Shown: positions 26,708 to 34,694, counted from the first letter of the stretch. The stretch: DNA of 64,000 nucleotides from Acidobacteria bacterium Ga0074141 (GCA_001464665.1 LNDP01000014.1:186001-250000), one strand, 5' to 3'. Made by a program: numbers and translations. Notes: generated by a model not told the origin, from the letters alone.

Positions 26708-27289
26708 ATGAGCGAGACAAAAGAGAAACGCTACAAGTGGCGACGCGATGATTACCGCGAAAAGACCCACGGGCTGCTGATGGTCAATACCGGTGACGGA
26801 AAGGGAAAGACCACGGCGGCAATTGGTGTTTTGGTCAGAGCAGCCGGGCGAGGGATGAAGTGCTGCATGATCCAGTTCATGAAGTCGAAGACCGACCGCT
26901 ACGGTGAACACGAATCGCTCGAAAAGCTCGGGGTCGAGGTCCATACGATGGGAGCCGGCTTCACCTGGGACACCCAGGATAGCTCCCTGGATATCAAAAC
27001 ATCCGAAGAGACCTGGGCGCTTTGCGTCGAAAAGATGAGATCCGAGGAATATGACCTTCTCGTCTTTGATGAGATTGTTTACGTACTCGATTACAAATTC
27101 CTCGACGTTGCTTCGGTGCTCCATGAGGTCAAAGCGATCCGAGAGAAACAGCCGCATCTTCATATCATCATGACCGGCCGAAATGCTCCGGCGGAGCTTG
27201 TTGAGGCCGCGGATCTTGTCACCGAAATGAAGGAGATCAAGCACCCTTTTCACGCCGGGATCTATGCTCAGCAGGGGATCGAGTTCTAG
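26708..27289 (+). CDS. cobO: Cob(I)yrinic acid a,c-diamide adenosyltransferase
   Basis: A 193-residue CobA/BtuR/CobO-type enzyme adding the 5'-deoxyadenosyl group of ATP to reduced corrinoids. It has a P-loop variant NTGDGKGKTTAAIGVLVRAAG, MIQFMKSKTDRYGE, MGAGFTWDTQD and LLVFDEIVYVLDY, then the MTGRNAP motif. It lies 12 nt after nrnA. Adenosylcobalamin would serve mutases such as the methylmalonyl-CoA mutase at 50.3 kb. No other corrin genes are in the window. Confidence 0.94.
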   Translation: MSETKEKRYKWRRDDYREKTHGLLMVNTGDGKGKTTAAIGVLVRAAGRGMKCCMIQFMKSKTDRYGEHESLEKLGVEVHTMGAGFTWDTQDSSLDIKTSEETWALCVEKMRSEEYDLLVFDEIVYVLDYKFLDVASVLHEVKAIREKQPHLHIIMTGRNAPAELVEAADLVTEMKEIKHPFHAGIYAQQGIEF

Positions 27290-27843
27290 TGAAGGAAGAT
27301 GTCAAAAGCCGGAGTGCTCATGGGTACCGCGATCATTTCTCGCTAGCGGTGACGACGTTCGGCGTCGGGTACCTTCCGCTCGCTCCGGGAACTTGGGGTT
27401 CGGTCGTCGGCGTCGCGATCTATCTTGCGGCAGAAACCCTACTAAAGAACCTCGGTATGGTCGATGACAAGATCTCACCGCATTTTGTTCATGCCTGGAC
27501 CTTGCCGGTCGTAACCATCGCACTTCTACTTTTTACACTCCTTGGAATTTGGGCGGCCGGTCGTTCGACCGAACTTCTCGGCAACACCGACCCGCCGGAA
27601 GCTGTTGTTGATGAAGTTATAGGACAGCTCATCGTTTTTCTTTTCGTTCCTTTCAGCATAGGGTGGCCGATGATCATCGCGGGTTTTCTCCTTTTCCGGC
27701 TCTTCGATATCTGGAAACCATACCCGATAGACTCTCTTCAAGTTCTGCCTGGCGGTATCGGCGTTTGTGCTGATGACATTCTTGCGGGCGTTTATGCCGG
27801 TGTTTGCCTTTCGGTGATCTACGCGATAAGCCTTTCATTATGA
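27289..27843 (+). CDS. pgpA: Phosphatidylglycerophosphatase A
   Basis: 184 residues from GTG 27289, overlapping the cobO stop by 1 nt (TAGTG). A family signature, TTFGVGYLPLAPGTWGS, is followed by membrane segments and AVVDEVIGQLIVFLFVP and RLFDIWKPYPID. The enzyme dephosphorylates phosphatidylglycerol phosphate at the inner membrane. The GTG start is supported by the overlap and by the absence of a closer start before the signature. Its stop overlaps the next start (ATGA). Confidence 0.92.
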   Translation: MKEDVKSRSAHGYRDHFSLAVTTFGVGYLPLAPGTWGSVVGVAIYLAAETLLKNLGMVDDKISPHFVHAWTLPVVTIALLLFTLLGIWAAGRSTELLGNTDPPEAVVDEVIGQLIVFLFVPFSIGWPMIIAGFLLFRLFDIWKPYPIDSLQVLPGGIGVCADDILAGVYAGVCLSVIYAISLSL

Positions 27844-28577
27844 TGATCCACGTTCTTCCCGGTGACGCTGTAGCCGAGGTCTTCGCTTCGGCGGGGCTTG
27901 GGGGCGAAGTGGTCGTCTGCCGCGAATGCCTTGTTGATGGCGACGTGTCCGGTGAGACTCTCGAGGATTTGTGGGACCGGCGAGCGAATTTTATCGAGCT
28001 TCATTGCGACGGCGACCCGATCGAATATCGCGAGAAGGTCGCGTACGAACTTGAACGCCTGCTTGAAACTGGCCCTGACAGCGAAATCTTCCTGTGGTTC
28101 GAATACGAACTCTTTTGCCAGGTCAACATGTGGTTTTGCCTGACGCTCCTTCAGCACACCGGAGCGAAAGTTTACCGTGTGATGCCGGCCGGGCTTGAGC
28201 CCGACAAGATCTGGGACGGCTTTGGCATAATGGCTCCCGATGACCTTCTCCGATGTTTCGACGAACATGTCGAAATTACCAATGCGGACATTGAAACCGC
28301 CGTTCAGCTTTGGGAAGCGTTTCGCCAACGCGATAGCGAACGACTGCTTCGGCTTGGCGAGTATCGTTCGCCGGCCTTTCCGTTTCTTAAAGAGGTCTGC
28401 AAGGCCGCCGCTGAGATCGAGACTCGGCCGCTCCAGATCATCAAAGAATTTATCGCAAATGGCCAAAGTTCGATCGAGGACGTATTCCCCGCGTTCCGCA
28501 AGAGAGCGGGTGTCTATGGCTTCGGCGATCTGCAGGTCGAGCGTCTTCTTCATCTGGCATTGAGCGATCCAGCGTAG
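27840..28577 (+). CDS. DUF1835-like domain protein
   Basis: 245 residues from ATG 27840 (second ATG at 27843), with a 4-nt ATGA overlap with pgpA that indicates translational coupling. The beginning HVLPGDAVAEVFASAGLGGEVVVCRECLVDGDV and the mid motif EIFLWFEYELFCQVNMWFCL match the DUF1835 pattern. No catalytic residues can be assigned. No signal peptide. Function unknown. Confidence 0.7.
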   Translation: MMIHVLPGDAVAEVFASAGLGGEVVVCRECLVDGDVSGETLEDLWDRRANFIELHCDGDPIEYREKVAYELERLLETGPDSEIFLWFEYELFCQVNMWFCLTLLQHTGAKVYRVMPAGLEPDKIWDGFGIMAPDDLLRCFDEHVEITNADIETAVQLWEAFRQRDSERLLRLGEYRSPAFPFLKEVCKAAAEIETRPLQIIKEFIANGQSSIEDVFPAFRKRAGVYGFGDLQVERLLHLALSDPA

Positions 28578-28584
28578 GCAATGA

Positions 28585-29676
28585 TCATTCGCCTCCCTCA
28601 TCTTTCTTCCCGATCGAATCTTCGCGTCGTTCCCGCTGAAAGATCCACCCACGCCGTTTGAAGTAAACGAGCAGAACGACAGTGATCACGGCCATCAGCG
28701 CGAGAACGGCAAAATAACCGTATGGAGTATGCAACTCCGGCATATTCTGAAAGTTCATTCCGTAGATGCCAGCGATAAGTGAAAGCGGCAAGATGATCGC
28801 AGAGACGACCGCGAGCGTTTTCATCACATCATTCGTCCGGTTTGCGACGACCGTAAAGTGGATCTCGACAAGACCGCTTACGAGTTCACGATAGCTTTCT
28901 GAAAGATCGGCGACCCTAAGCAGGTGATCATGAACATCGCGGAAGAACGGCAGGACGCTCTCAGGTATCTGCTTGAACTCGCCGTGCGACATACGATAGA
29001 GAACCTCACGCTGTCGCGTCGATATTCGCATCAAACGGGCGACGCTCCGTCTAAGATCCATGATGCGTTCGAGCACGACGCTATCGCTTTCCTTCATCAA
29101 AAGAATCTCGTCCTCGATGACCTCGATCTGCTCGTTGAACTCGTCGACCACCGGAATGTAATTATCGATGAGCCGGTCGAGTATCTGGTGAAGCAGAAAG
29201 GCGGGGCCGCGTTGGCAGGCGAATGGGCTGCTTCGGATCAAGGTCTTGGTTTCATTGATGCTGCGGAAGCTTTCGAGGTGAAAGGTAACGACGAAGTTTT
29301 CGCCCAGGTAGCCGTCCAATTCCTTCGTGACAAAGTCGGTCGGTGTTGTCTTGTCCGGCGTTACGCCGTGGAAGATAAAGAAGAGGTAGCCGGGGAACGC
29401 CTCGACCTTTGGTTGGTTTCTGGTCTCAAGACAATCTTCGACCGTGAGGTGGTGGAACTTGAAAACATTGAGCAGGAAAGCCTCGATCGCTTTATGATCC
29501 GCTTCTTCGCCCCGAAGGTCGACCCAAACCAAGCTCGAGCGATCGGCCAACAAGTCCGGAATTTCCTCGAGCTTGAAGCCTTCCTCAACGTTCTCGGCCC
29601 CATCGCGGTATACAAATATTTCTGCAAATGGGGCTGGATCTGGCATAAAATTTAGGGCTGTCTGGTTTTGTAGCAT
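28585..29676 (-). CDS. corA: CorA-type magnesium/cobalt transporter
   Basis: About 363 residues. A large cytoplasmic N-terminal domain with long helices ([22 protein letters not shown]) is followed by two C-terminal membrane helices, with the signature YGMNF at the end of the first and an MPE-containing loop ([11 protein letters not shown]). It forms a pentameric Mg2+ channel in the inner membrane. ATG 29676, GTG 29685 and ATG 29646 are possible starts. Convergent with the DUF1835 gene 8 nt away. Confidence 0.93.
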   Translation of the reverse strand: MLQNQTALNFMPDPAPFAEIFVYRDGAENVEEGFKLEEIPDLLADRSSLVWVDLRGEEADHKAIEAFLLNVFKFHHLTVEDCLETRNQPKVEAFPGYLFFIFHGVTPDKTTPTDFVTKELDGYLGENFVVTFHLESFRSINETKTLIRSSPFACQRGPAFLLHQILDRLIDNYIPVVDEFNEQIEVIEDEILLMKESDSVVLERIMDLRRSVARLMRISTRQREVLYRMSHGEFKQIPESVLPFFRDVHDHLLRVADLSESYRELVSGLVEIHFTVVANRTNDVMKTLAVVSAIILPLSLIAGIYGMNFQNMPELHTPYGYFAVLALMAVITVVLLVYFKRRGWIFQRERREDSIGKKDEGGE

Positions 29677-29735
29677 TGGGAGCACGAATGTTCAAGCACT
29701 GATATGGTTTTGGCTAAATATCGCTTAGCGAATTT

Positions 29736-29753
29736 CCGCAAGTGCGGTATAAT
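29736..29753 (+). promoter_or_regulatory. Candidate infA -10 box overlapped by a short inverted repeat
   Basis: A consensus TATAAT lies at 29748-29753, directly after CCGCA-AG-TGCGG (29736-29747). A start ~7 nt downstream would leave only a few bases before the infA ATG at 29764. No good -35 is seen at 17 nt (TTAGCG at 29725-29730 is weak). Confidence 0.4.
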
Positions 29754-29763
29754 CAAAGGGCAG

Positions 29764-29982
29764 ATGAAAGAAGAATTAATCGCCCTTGCGGGGGTAGTGA
29801 TAGACAAACAGCCGAACGCGTATTTCAAAGTGAAGGTCAATGATAGTGACCACATCGTGTTGGCTACCATTTCGGGCCGAATGCGCCGCAACCGGATCCG
29901 CATCCTGATGGGCGACCGCGTTGATGTTGAGCTTTCACCCTACGACCTGACCAAAGGCCGGATCACCTACCGCCACAAGTAA
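29764..29982 (+). CDS. infA: Translation initiation factor IF-1
   Basis: 72 residues, the standard length, with a single S1/OB domain ([51 protein letters not shown]). It binds the 30S A site with IF-2 and IF-3. ATG 29764 is preceded by AAAGGG and matches the family start; 20 extra codons upstream are out of family. Here infA stands alone and not in the ribosomal protein operon. Confidence 0.96.
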   Translation: MKEELIALAGVVIDKQPNAYFKVKVNDSDHIVLATISGRMRRNRIRILMGDRVDVELSPYDLTKGRITYRHK

Positions 29983-30002
29983 ACCGACCGTGAGCTAGTT
30001 TC

Positions 30003-30033
30003 AGGGGCTTCGACCTTCGAGGCCCCTTTAGTT
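30003..30033. terminator. Hairpin terminator between infA and the convergent aminopeptidase gene
   Basis: An 11-bp stem with one T-G wobble (AGGGGCTTCGA at 30003-30013 with TCGAGGCCCCT at 30017-30027), a 3-nt loop and a short TTAGTT tail. Located 20 nt after the infA stop and 13 nt from the convergent gene end. Confidence 0.7.
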
Positions 30034-30045
30034 GCGCCCCCGAGC

Positions 30046-31587
30046 CTAATGGCGGCTCGGGAAGATCGACGCCGTATAGTTCATTTCCTTTGATGCTCGT
30101 GCCATGAAGCTTTCGATATCCGGTATCGAACGCGGCAGGGCCTTGTTCATCCACTCAACGCCGGTCGGGGTGACGAGCATATCGTCCTCGATACGAACAC
30201 CGATGCTCTTGTACTTCTCGAACGCCGGCTTGACCTTGGCGATGAAGTCGCGATTCTCGGGAGTGTCCGGGAGCCACTCGAGAGCGTCCGGGCGGATGTA
30301 GATGCCGGGCTCATTGGTGAAGACCATTCCCGGAGCGAGCGGCGTTCCGTATTCACCAACGTCGTGGACATTCATTCCCAGCCAGTGGCCGAGCCCGTGC
30401 ATATACCAGCGGCGGAACTGTGTCCCGTCCTTTGCGGTGATCAGCCCAAGTTCGAAAAGTCCTTCTTCGATCACACGTGCGGCCTCGCCCTGAAGAGCGG
30501 CGAAGCGTACGCCCGGCTTGGTCATTTTCGCGACGGCTTCCTGAGCGTCGTAAACGATCTGGTAGATCTCGGCCTGTTCCTTTGAGAACTTGCCGTTGAC
30601 CGGAAACGTCCGGGTGATGTCCGCCGTGTAGTGCTCATATTCGGCACCGACGTCCATCAGCAACAGTTCGCCGCTTTTCACTTCGCCCTTCGGGATCTGG
30701 TAGTGGAGCGTTGTCGCATTCTGGCCGCAGCCGACGATCGACGGGTAGCCCCAATAATCTGCATTGCGGCGGCGGAAGGTGTATTCGACCTCGGCCTGCA
30801 CCTCGTATTCCCATTTGGCGTGGTGGACCATCGCCATCGACCGCATATGTGCCTCGGTCGAGATGTCGATTGCGTGCTGCATCAGCTTGATCTCATATGG
30901 CGATTTGACGAGCCGGAGCTGGGCAAAGATCGGCCGGGCGTTGAGGACGTTTCGCTCGCCGAGCTCTTTGCGGAACTCATTCTCCTGCCTGAATTCGCGC
31001 ATCGCGTTCCCATCGTTCGGGCTTGAGGGAAGCAGCATATAGACCGTATCGAAGGCTCCGATCGTGATGCCGTCGGCCTTTGCCGAGAAGGGCTGCTTTG
31101 CCCGGAGGGCATCGAAGAATGCGGATCGTTCGGTGGTCGGTATGATCGTCTTAAGGCCCGAGATTTTCCGTGCCTCATCGTCCGAATACATCTTGCCGTC
31201 CCATGTTTCGGTCACCGGGTTGCGCCGCGGCAGAAAGAGATATTCGCTGACGGCGTCGCCATCTTTGGTCATTACGAAAACCGCACCGCCCTGCTTGAGC
31301 CCCGTTAGGTAAACGAAATTATTCTCCTGGCGGAAGACGTAATTGACCGAGTTGGAATAGATCTTCGGCTCGGCGGAGAGCAGGACGAGCATGCTCTTGT
31401 CTTCCATTTTTGCCGCGACGGCGGCCCGCCGCTTGGCAAGTTCGGCTTGCCGCTCGGCGTCGGTGAATCGCGGTGCTTGCGGCGTTACTCGGATGGCCGG
31501 TGCCGCAGATGGCTGCGAAAAGACCACGGCCGTAAGGCCCGAAAGGAGAAACGCGGCGATGATGATCCAGATGATTGCTTTCTTCAT
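30046..31587 (-). CDS. Secreted Xaa-Pro aminopeptidase (aminopeptidase P, M24B family)
   Basis: 513 residues from ATG 31587, preceded by GAGGAAAAA. A signal peptide (IIWIIIAAFLLSGLTAVVFSQ) is followed by the AMP_N domain (about 45-210) and the pita-bread M24 catalytic domain. Metal ligands are visible: Asp in LLLMDVGAEYEHYTADITRT (two), His in MHGLGHWLGMNVHDVG, and Glu in FTNEPGIYI and VRIEDDML. It removes N-terminal residues from peptides with Pro at position 2, here in the periplasm. The same frame stays open upstream to 32214, but that part is repeat DNA and lies before the signal peptide. Confidence 0.93.
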   Translation of the reverse strand: MKKAIIWIIIAAFLLSGLTAVVFSQPSAAPAIRVTPQAPRFTDAERQAELAKRRAAVAAKMEDKSMLVLLSAEPKIYSNSVNYVFRQENNFVYLTGLKQGGAVFVMTKDGDAVSEYLFLPRRNPVTETWDGKMYSDDEARKISGLKTIIPTTERSAFFDALRAKQPFSAKADGITIGAFDTVYMLLPSSPNDGNAMREFRQENEFRKELGERNVLNARPIFAQLRLVKSPYEIKLMQHAIDISTEAHMRSMAMVHHAKWEYEVQAEVEYTFRRRNADYWGYPSIVGCGQNATTLHYQIPKGEVKSGELLLMDVGAEYEHYTADITRTFPVNGKFSKEQAEIYQIVYDAQEAVAKMTKPGVRFAALQGEAARVIEEGLFELGLITAKDGTQFRRWYMHGLGHWLGMNVHDVGEYGTPLAPGMVFTNEPGIYIRPDALEWLPDTPENRDFIAKVKPAFEKYKSIGVRIEDDMLVTPTGVEWMNKALPRSIPDIESFMARASKEMNYTASIFPSRH

Positions 31588-31725
31588 TTTTTCCTCAATG
31601 TTGATTTGGCCGAGCACATCGGCAACCCGGAAGAGCTTTGTGTTGGCTTTATTATATACGCAAAATAGCGATTCCGGTTTCCATCGGCCCCCGGGTGTTT
31701 CATTTTTAAAGGAGACGGCACGTTT

Positions 31726-31788
31726 CTGAAACGGTTGAAACGAATGAAAGAAATGAATCGCCTGAAACACTTGAAACGCCTGAAACGC
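31726..31788. repeat. Degenerate 9-nt tandem array (consensus YTGAAACGN), 7 units
   Basis: Units in register: CTGAAACGG, TTGAAACGA, ATGAAAGAA, ATGAATCGC, CTGAAACAC, TTGAAACGC, CTGAAACGC. The 9-nt phase is unbroken over 63 nt. Confidence 0.8.
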
Positions 31789-31817
31789 CCGGGAGTTTTG
31801 AGTCCCGGCTTTCGAGA

Positions 31818-31873
31818 ATTCCAGATTCCAAATTCCAGATTCCAAATTCCAGGTTCCAAATTCCAGATTCCAG
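31818..31873. repeat. 7-nt tandem array (ATTCCAR), 8 units
   Basis: Eight contiguous heptamers, ATTCCAG and ATTCCAA in near alternation with one GTTCCAA. A short relative (ATTCCGG, AATTCCAG, ATTCCGG) recurs at 34565-34586. Confidence 0.85.
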
Positions 31874-31999
31874 ATTTCGGAGCTCGCATCGGATGATAAG
31901 CCCTTCCTGAGGCGCGGCCTTCCGACACGGCATTGCGACTTCCGACTTCTGACTTCCGCATTTCTTGGTGTTCTGTTCTTTTTCGGGCATCGCGCGTTC

Positions 32000-32125
32000 G
32001 CGAAAACACCGTGAACACCGCGAACATCGAGAACAACGGAAACGCCGCGAACATCGCGAACATCTGGAACGATTAGAACGATTGGGACATCTGGGACAAA
32101 TGGGACGTCTGAAACAACTGGAACA
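32000..32125. repeat. Degenerate 9-nt tandem array (NNNNGAACA-like), 14 units
   Basis: Fourteen 9-mers in perfect phase from GCGAAAACA, CCGTGAACA, CCGCGAACA to TCTGAAACA, ACTGGAACA. The 3' five bases (GAACA/GAACG/GGACA) are conserved while the first four vary. Confidence 0.82.
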
Positions 32126-32245
32126 AGCGGCCGGGGTTCGGTCTTGGATCTTTGGCATTCGTTCGCATTGTCAATCGTTAACTGGACCATTGTTAATTGG
32201 TTAAAGATGGACATTTGATCTTTCCCGACCCATGCTGACGGTTAA

Positions 32246-32266
32246 CCGCTCACCGCTCACCGCTTA
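32246..32266. repeat. Short 7-nt tandem repeat (CCGCTCA x2, CCGCTTA)
   Basis: Three contiguous heptamers inside the gene-free region. Confidence 0.6.
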
Positions 32267-32452
32267 CACTCTCTGCGATCTTCGCGGGCTCCGCGTTGAT
32301 TGTGCCTATTCGCTTAGTTCGCTTGACCTCTATTGACGATTTACGATTCACGATGCACTGCCCTCCGCTGTTCATTTTCTTCGGACTTCAAGCCAATGTG
32401 AACGGCATTCCGTGAGAAATGGAAGATATGGATGAAATGAAAGTTCTGGATA

Positions 32453-32494
32453 GTTGCGAAGTTGCGAAGTTTCGAAAGTTGCGAAGTTTCGGAG
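32453..32494. repeat. 8/9-nt tandem repeat (GTTGCGAA/GTTTCGAAA)
   Basis: Five units in a row: GTTGCGAA, GTTGCGAA, GTTTCGAAA, GTTGCGAA, GTTTCGGAG. Confidence 0.7.
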
Positions 32495-32526
32495 ATTTGA
32501 GTTCCGGCTTTAGCCAGTCCACCGGA

Positions 32527-32613
32527 GTCGTCGGAGACGACGCGATTTAGGTAGCCCACGTCGGAAGACGTGGGTCGCGGAACCAAAATGAACCCGGAAC
32601 CGTCGAAGACGGT
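32527..32613. repeat. Cluster of three short hairpins with purine loops
   Basis: GTCGTC-GGA-GACGAC (32527-32541), CCCACGTC-GGAA-GACGTGGG (32555-32574) and ACCGTC-GAA-GACGGT (32599-32613). All share the inner CGTC...GACG closing and a G(G)A(A) loop; the middle one is a GNRA tetraloop. Confidence 0.75.
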
Positions 32614-32696
32614 GGCATTCGGCCGTTCAGGGTTTTCAAACCACGAAAGACGAAACGAAGAAAACAAGAACTCTGTCTGTGGCTTTCATCTGTGTC

Positions 32697-32736
32697 TTCT
32701 GTGGTCGTTTCGTATCGCAGCCCCAAAACCACAGAA
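32697..32736. repeat. Inverted repeat TTCTGTGGT ... ACCACAGAA
   Basis: Perfect 9-nt arms at 32697-32705 and 32728-32736 with a 22-nt spacer. The same arms form an inverted repeat at 56436-56487. Confidence 0.7.
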
Positions 32737-33006
32737 ATCACAGAACCAAAACTGAACAGCACAGACCGGCCGCGGCTCCTCCGCGAAGAATTTAAGAACC
32801 ACGAACAAAGAAAAAGAAGAAACAAAAGCTCCAACCTTCTCCCTTCTTCTTTATCCTTTCTCCTTTTGGCAAGACACCCTCCCTACAGGTCGGGTTTCCT
32901 CCTGTGGGGTCCCAGTTGTTTTCTTTCCCAAATCTCGCGATGTGGGCTACAATTTTTACAACGTTTTCCACGGCTTACCTAGATTTTTGATTCACTGAAA
33001 TTAGAT

Positions 33007-33984
33007 ATGAAAGACGCTTTTTATTCTTCAAGACTTTTCTGTCTACTCATTGTCGTTTCGGTTGCTTTTTGTTTTGATGTTGCCGGGCAGACGGTGGAGG
33101 ACGGGCCCGCGGCAAAGACAATAAGCGGCGGTCTTGTTACCGGAAAGGCGAAGACACTGCCGCAGCCGCAATATCCTGAATCGGCTCGGATCGCGAAGAT
33201 CACCGGTGAGGTGAAGGTTCAGGTTCTCATTGACGAGAAAGGAACCGTTATTTCTGCTGAAGCTGTTGATGGGGTGGAGGATCTGGCGCTTCGGCAGGCT
33301 TCGGAGGCGGCTGCGATGCAGGCGACGTTTTCTCCGACGCTCCTTTCCGGCCAGCCGGTCAGAGTGCGCGGCGTGATTACTTACAATTTTGTGGCTGAAG
33401 TGGTTAGCAACGAGGAAAAGGTAAAACTAATGGCTTTATCGGCCTTCCTCACCGTTGCGAAGTCGTTTTCAAACGATGCGGAAAAACTCAGAGAATCTTT
33501 TGAGGGCGAAGATATACTTGGCGAGATGATTGCAGAATTTCCCGAGTTTTCCGCAGACTTGAAAGAAGTATCGGCTTTCGACCGAAACACTCCGGACAAG
33601 AGAGTGCAGTCGGTCAATACAGCTATCGCGGCCGTCAGAGCGAAGGTCGGAACCGAATCTGATCGATGGCAGCTTGATGTCGGCGTCGCGCTTGGAGAGT
33701 TGATGGGCCCGATGATGGTTATCATGGCGTCAGGTTCCAGTCCATCAGAGCTGGCCAATCTCGATGAGGTTAAAACAAAAGAATATCTCTCTCAACTGGG
33801 AGAACTCGCGGCCAAACCACCCCTAGATTTTCCTAAGGATATTCTCGAAAAACTAACCGATCTTTCGGCTCTTTCCCAACGGAACAAAATACTCCAAGGC
33901 GAGAACTTAGACGAATTCGGAAAACGCCTTCTTGCGTTGATCGAGACGATAAGTCCGACGGAAGACGAGCCTACCGAAAATTAG
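33007..33984 (+). CDS. Secreted protein with TonB C-terminal-like domain
   Basis: 325 residues. The signal peptide (LLIVVSVAFCFDVAGQ) is followed by a TonB_C-like domain at about 45-130: LPQPQYPESARIAKITGEVKVQVLIDEKGTVISAEAVDG and VRVRGVITYNF. The remaining ~190 residues are helical and unrecognised. It lacks the Pro-rich periplasmic spacer of a true TonB, so it is probably not an ExbBD-coupled energy transducer. Such free-standing TonB_C proteins are frequent in Acidobacteriota. It stands alone between repeat-rich regions. Confidence 0.7.
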   Translation: MKDAFYSSRLFCLLIVVSVAFCFDVAGQTVEDGPAAKTISGGLVTGKAKTLPQPQYPESARIAKITGEVKVQVLIDEKGTVISAEAVDGVEDLALRQASEAAAMQATFSPTLLSGQPVRVRGVITYNFVAEVVSNEEKVKLMALSAFLTVAKSFSNDAEKLRESFEGEDILGEMIAEFPEFSADLKEVSAFDRNTPDKRVQSVNTAIAAVRAKVGTESDRWQLDVGVALGELMGPMMVIMASGSSPSELANLDEVKTKEYLSQLGELAAKPPLDFPKDILEKLTDLSALSQRNKILQGENLDEFGKRLLALIETISPTEDEPTEN

Positions 33985-34065
33985 TACCGAGAACCTGCAT
34001 TGGACTAAATCGGACATGGCGGCATTCGCTCAATGTCGTTGAGGGTTCGGCCGTTGCCTTCCGTG

Positions 34066-34242
34066 ACGGTCGGGCTACTGACACGTTCGAAGTTGAGGTC
34101 CGCGGGCTGCATTGGATGAACGCCCTTACTTACGTTCGGGCCTCTGACACGCACAAGGCTGCATTCCGCATTCATCAATCCGCATTCCGAGTTGAGCCCT
34201 CCCTTACGGTCGGGCTACTGACACGCTCGGGCTACTGACACG
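34066..34242. repeat. Dispersed direct repeat CGGGCTACTGACACG (3 copies plus one diverged)
   Basis: ACGGTCGGGCTACTGACACG occurs exactly at 34066-34085 and 34206-34225. The core CTCGGGCTACTGACACG repeats at 34226-34242, and a diverged TTCGGGCCTCTGACACG lies at 34135-34151. The rest of the 710-nt gap (33985-34694) holds this family, the partial gene copy and a few ATTCC heptamers; no gene was found. Confidence 0.75.
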
Positions 34243-34265
34243 GGCTTTTGCATTGGGACACTTAC

Positions 34266-34528
34266 TTACCGGCGGGTGAGGGTTATGGGGAGGTCTTTTT
34301 GAGTGGTGTTGCCGGAGAAGTCGGTGGCGAAGACGCGGAGGATGTAGTTGCCGGGCGGGAGCGTGGCGGGGTCGATGAAGCCTTCGCTGAAGGTGTCGCC
34401 ATCGACGCGGTTGGTGACGGCGACGGCTGCCGGGTGCGTAGGCAAATTTGACGGCCCGATGCGAGGGCATTTTCTCGAACGAGATGGTCCAGGCGTTCGG
34501 CTTTGAACTTGTAGCCGCGGCGGCGGCG
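34266..34528 (-). pseudogene. Partial duplicate of the 3' end of the NHL/M23-like lipoprotein gene
   Basis: About 255 nt are nearly identical to 60337-60597, with a handful of substitutions and one 6-nt deletion. It encodes the end of the same protein: SSKPNAWTISFEKMPSHRAV in one frame, then GDTFSEGFIDPATLPPGNYI and VFATDFSGNTTQKDLPITL in the next frame. It has no start and no upstream gene body; ATTCC-type repeats abut its 5' side. The frame change sits at the same place (about 34432) as in the full-length gene (about 60506). Confidence 0.8.
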
Positions 34529-34694
34529 TCAGCGGAATGCTGAATGGCGAATGGTGAATGATTAATTCCGGAATTCCAGATTCCGGATTCAGATTGCTGC
34601 CATGACGAGGGGCTATTGGACTTGATGGGGTGATTTTGTGAGAATGTAATGTTTTCGTAATTTCTGGGGAATTTGCCCGGCCTGATCTAAACCG

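Larger units (their letters stand above)
31588..33006. other. 1.4-kb gene-free region rich in short repeats and hairpins
   Basis: No credible gene lies here. The content is degenerate tandem 9-mers, 7-mers and 8-mers, three small hairpins and a TTCTGTGGT/ACCACAGAA inverted repeat, annotated separately, separated by low-information sequence such as CTTCCGACTTCTGACTTCCGC. The minus-strand open frame through 32214 reflects repeat units of 9 nt, a multiple of three, not coding. Confidence 0.75.

Noticed and set aside
25754-27253. 499-codon minus-strand open frame across nrnA and cobO
   Set aside because: Spans two well-supported genes on the other strand; composition is shadow-like with no recognisable domain.
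31818-32125. CRISPR-like array
   Set aside because: Units are 7 or 9 nt and contiguous; there are no spacers, no conserved longer repeat and no cas genes.
31588-32214. Minus-strand extension of the aminopeptidase frame by 209 codons
   Set aside because: It translates tandem repeat DNA and lies before a clear signal peptide and ribosome site at 31587.
34204-34470. 88-codon Arg/His-rich open frame (MPSHRAVKFAYAPGS then RRRHQPRRW)
   Set aside because: After AYAPGS it reads the wrong frame of the duplicated gene end; the protein-like frame is the +1 one.
34200-34692. Insertion sequence carrying the duplicated gene end
   Set aside because: No transposase frame, no terminal inverted repeats and no target-site duplication could be found.
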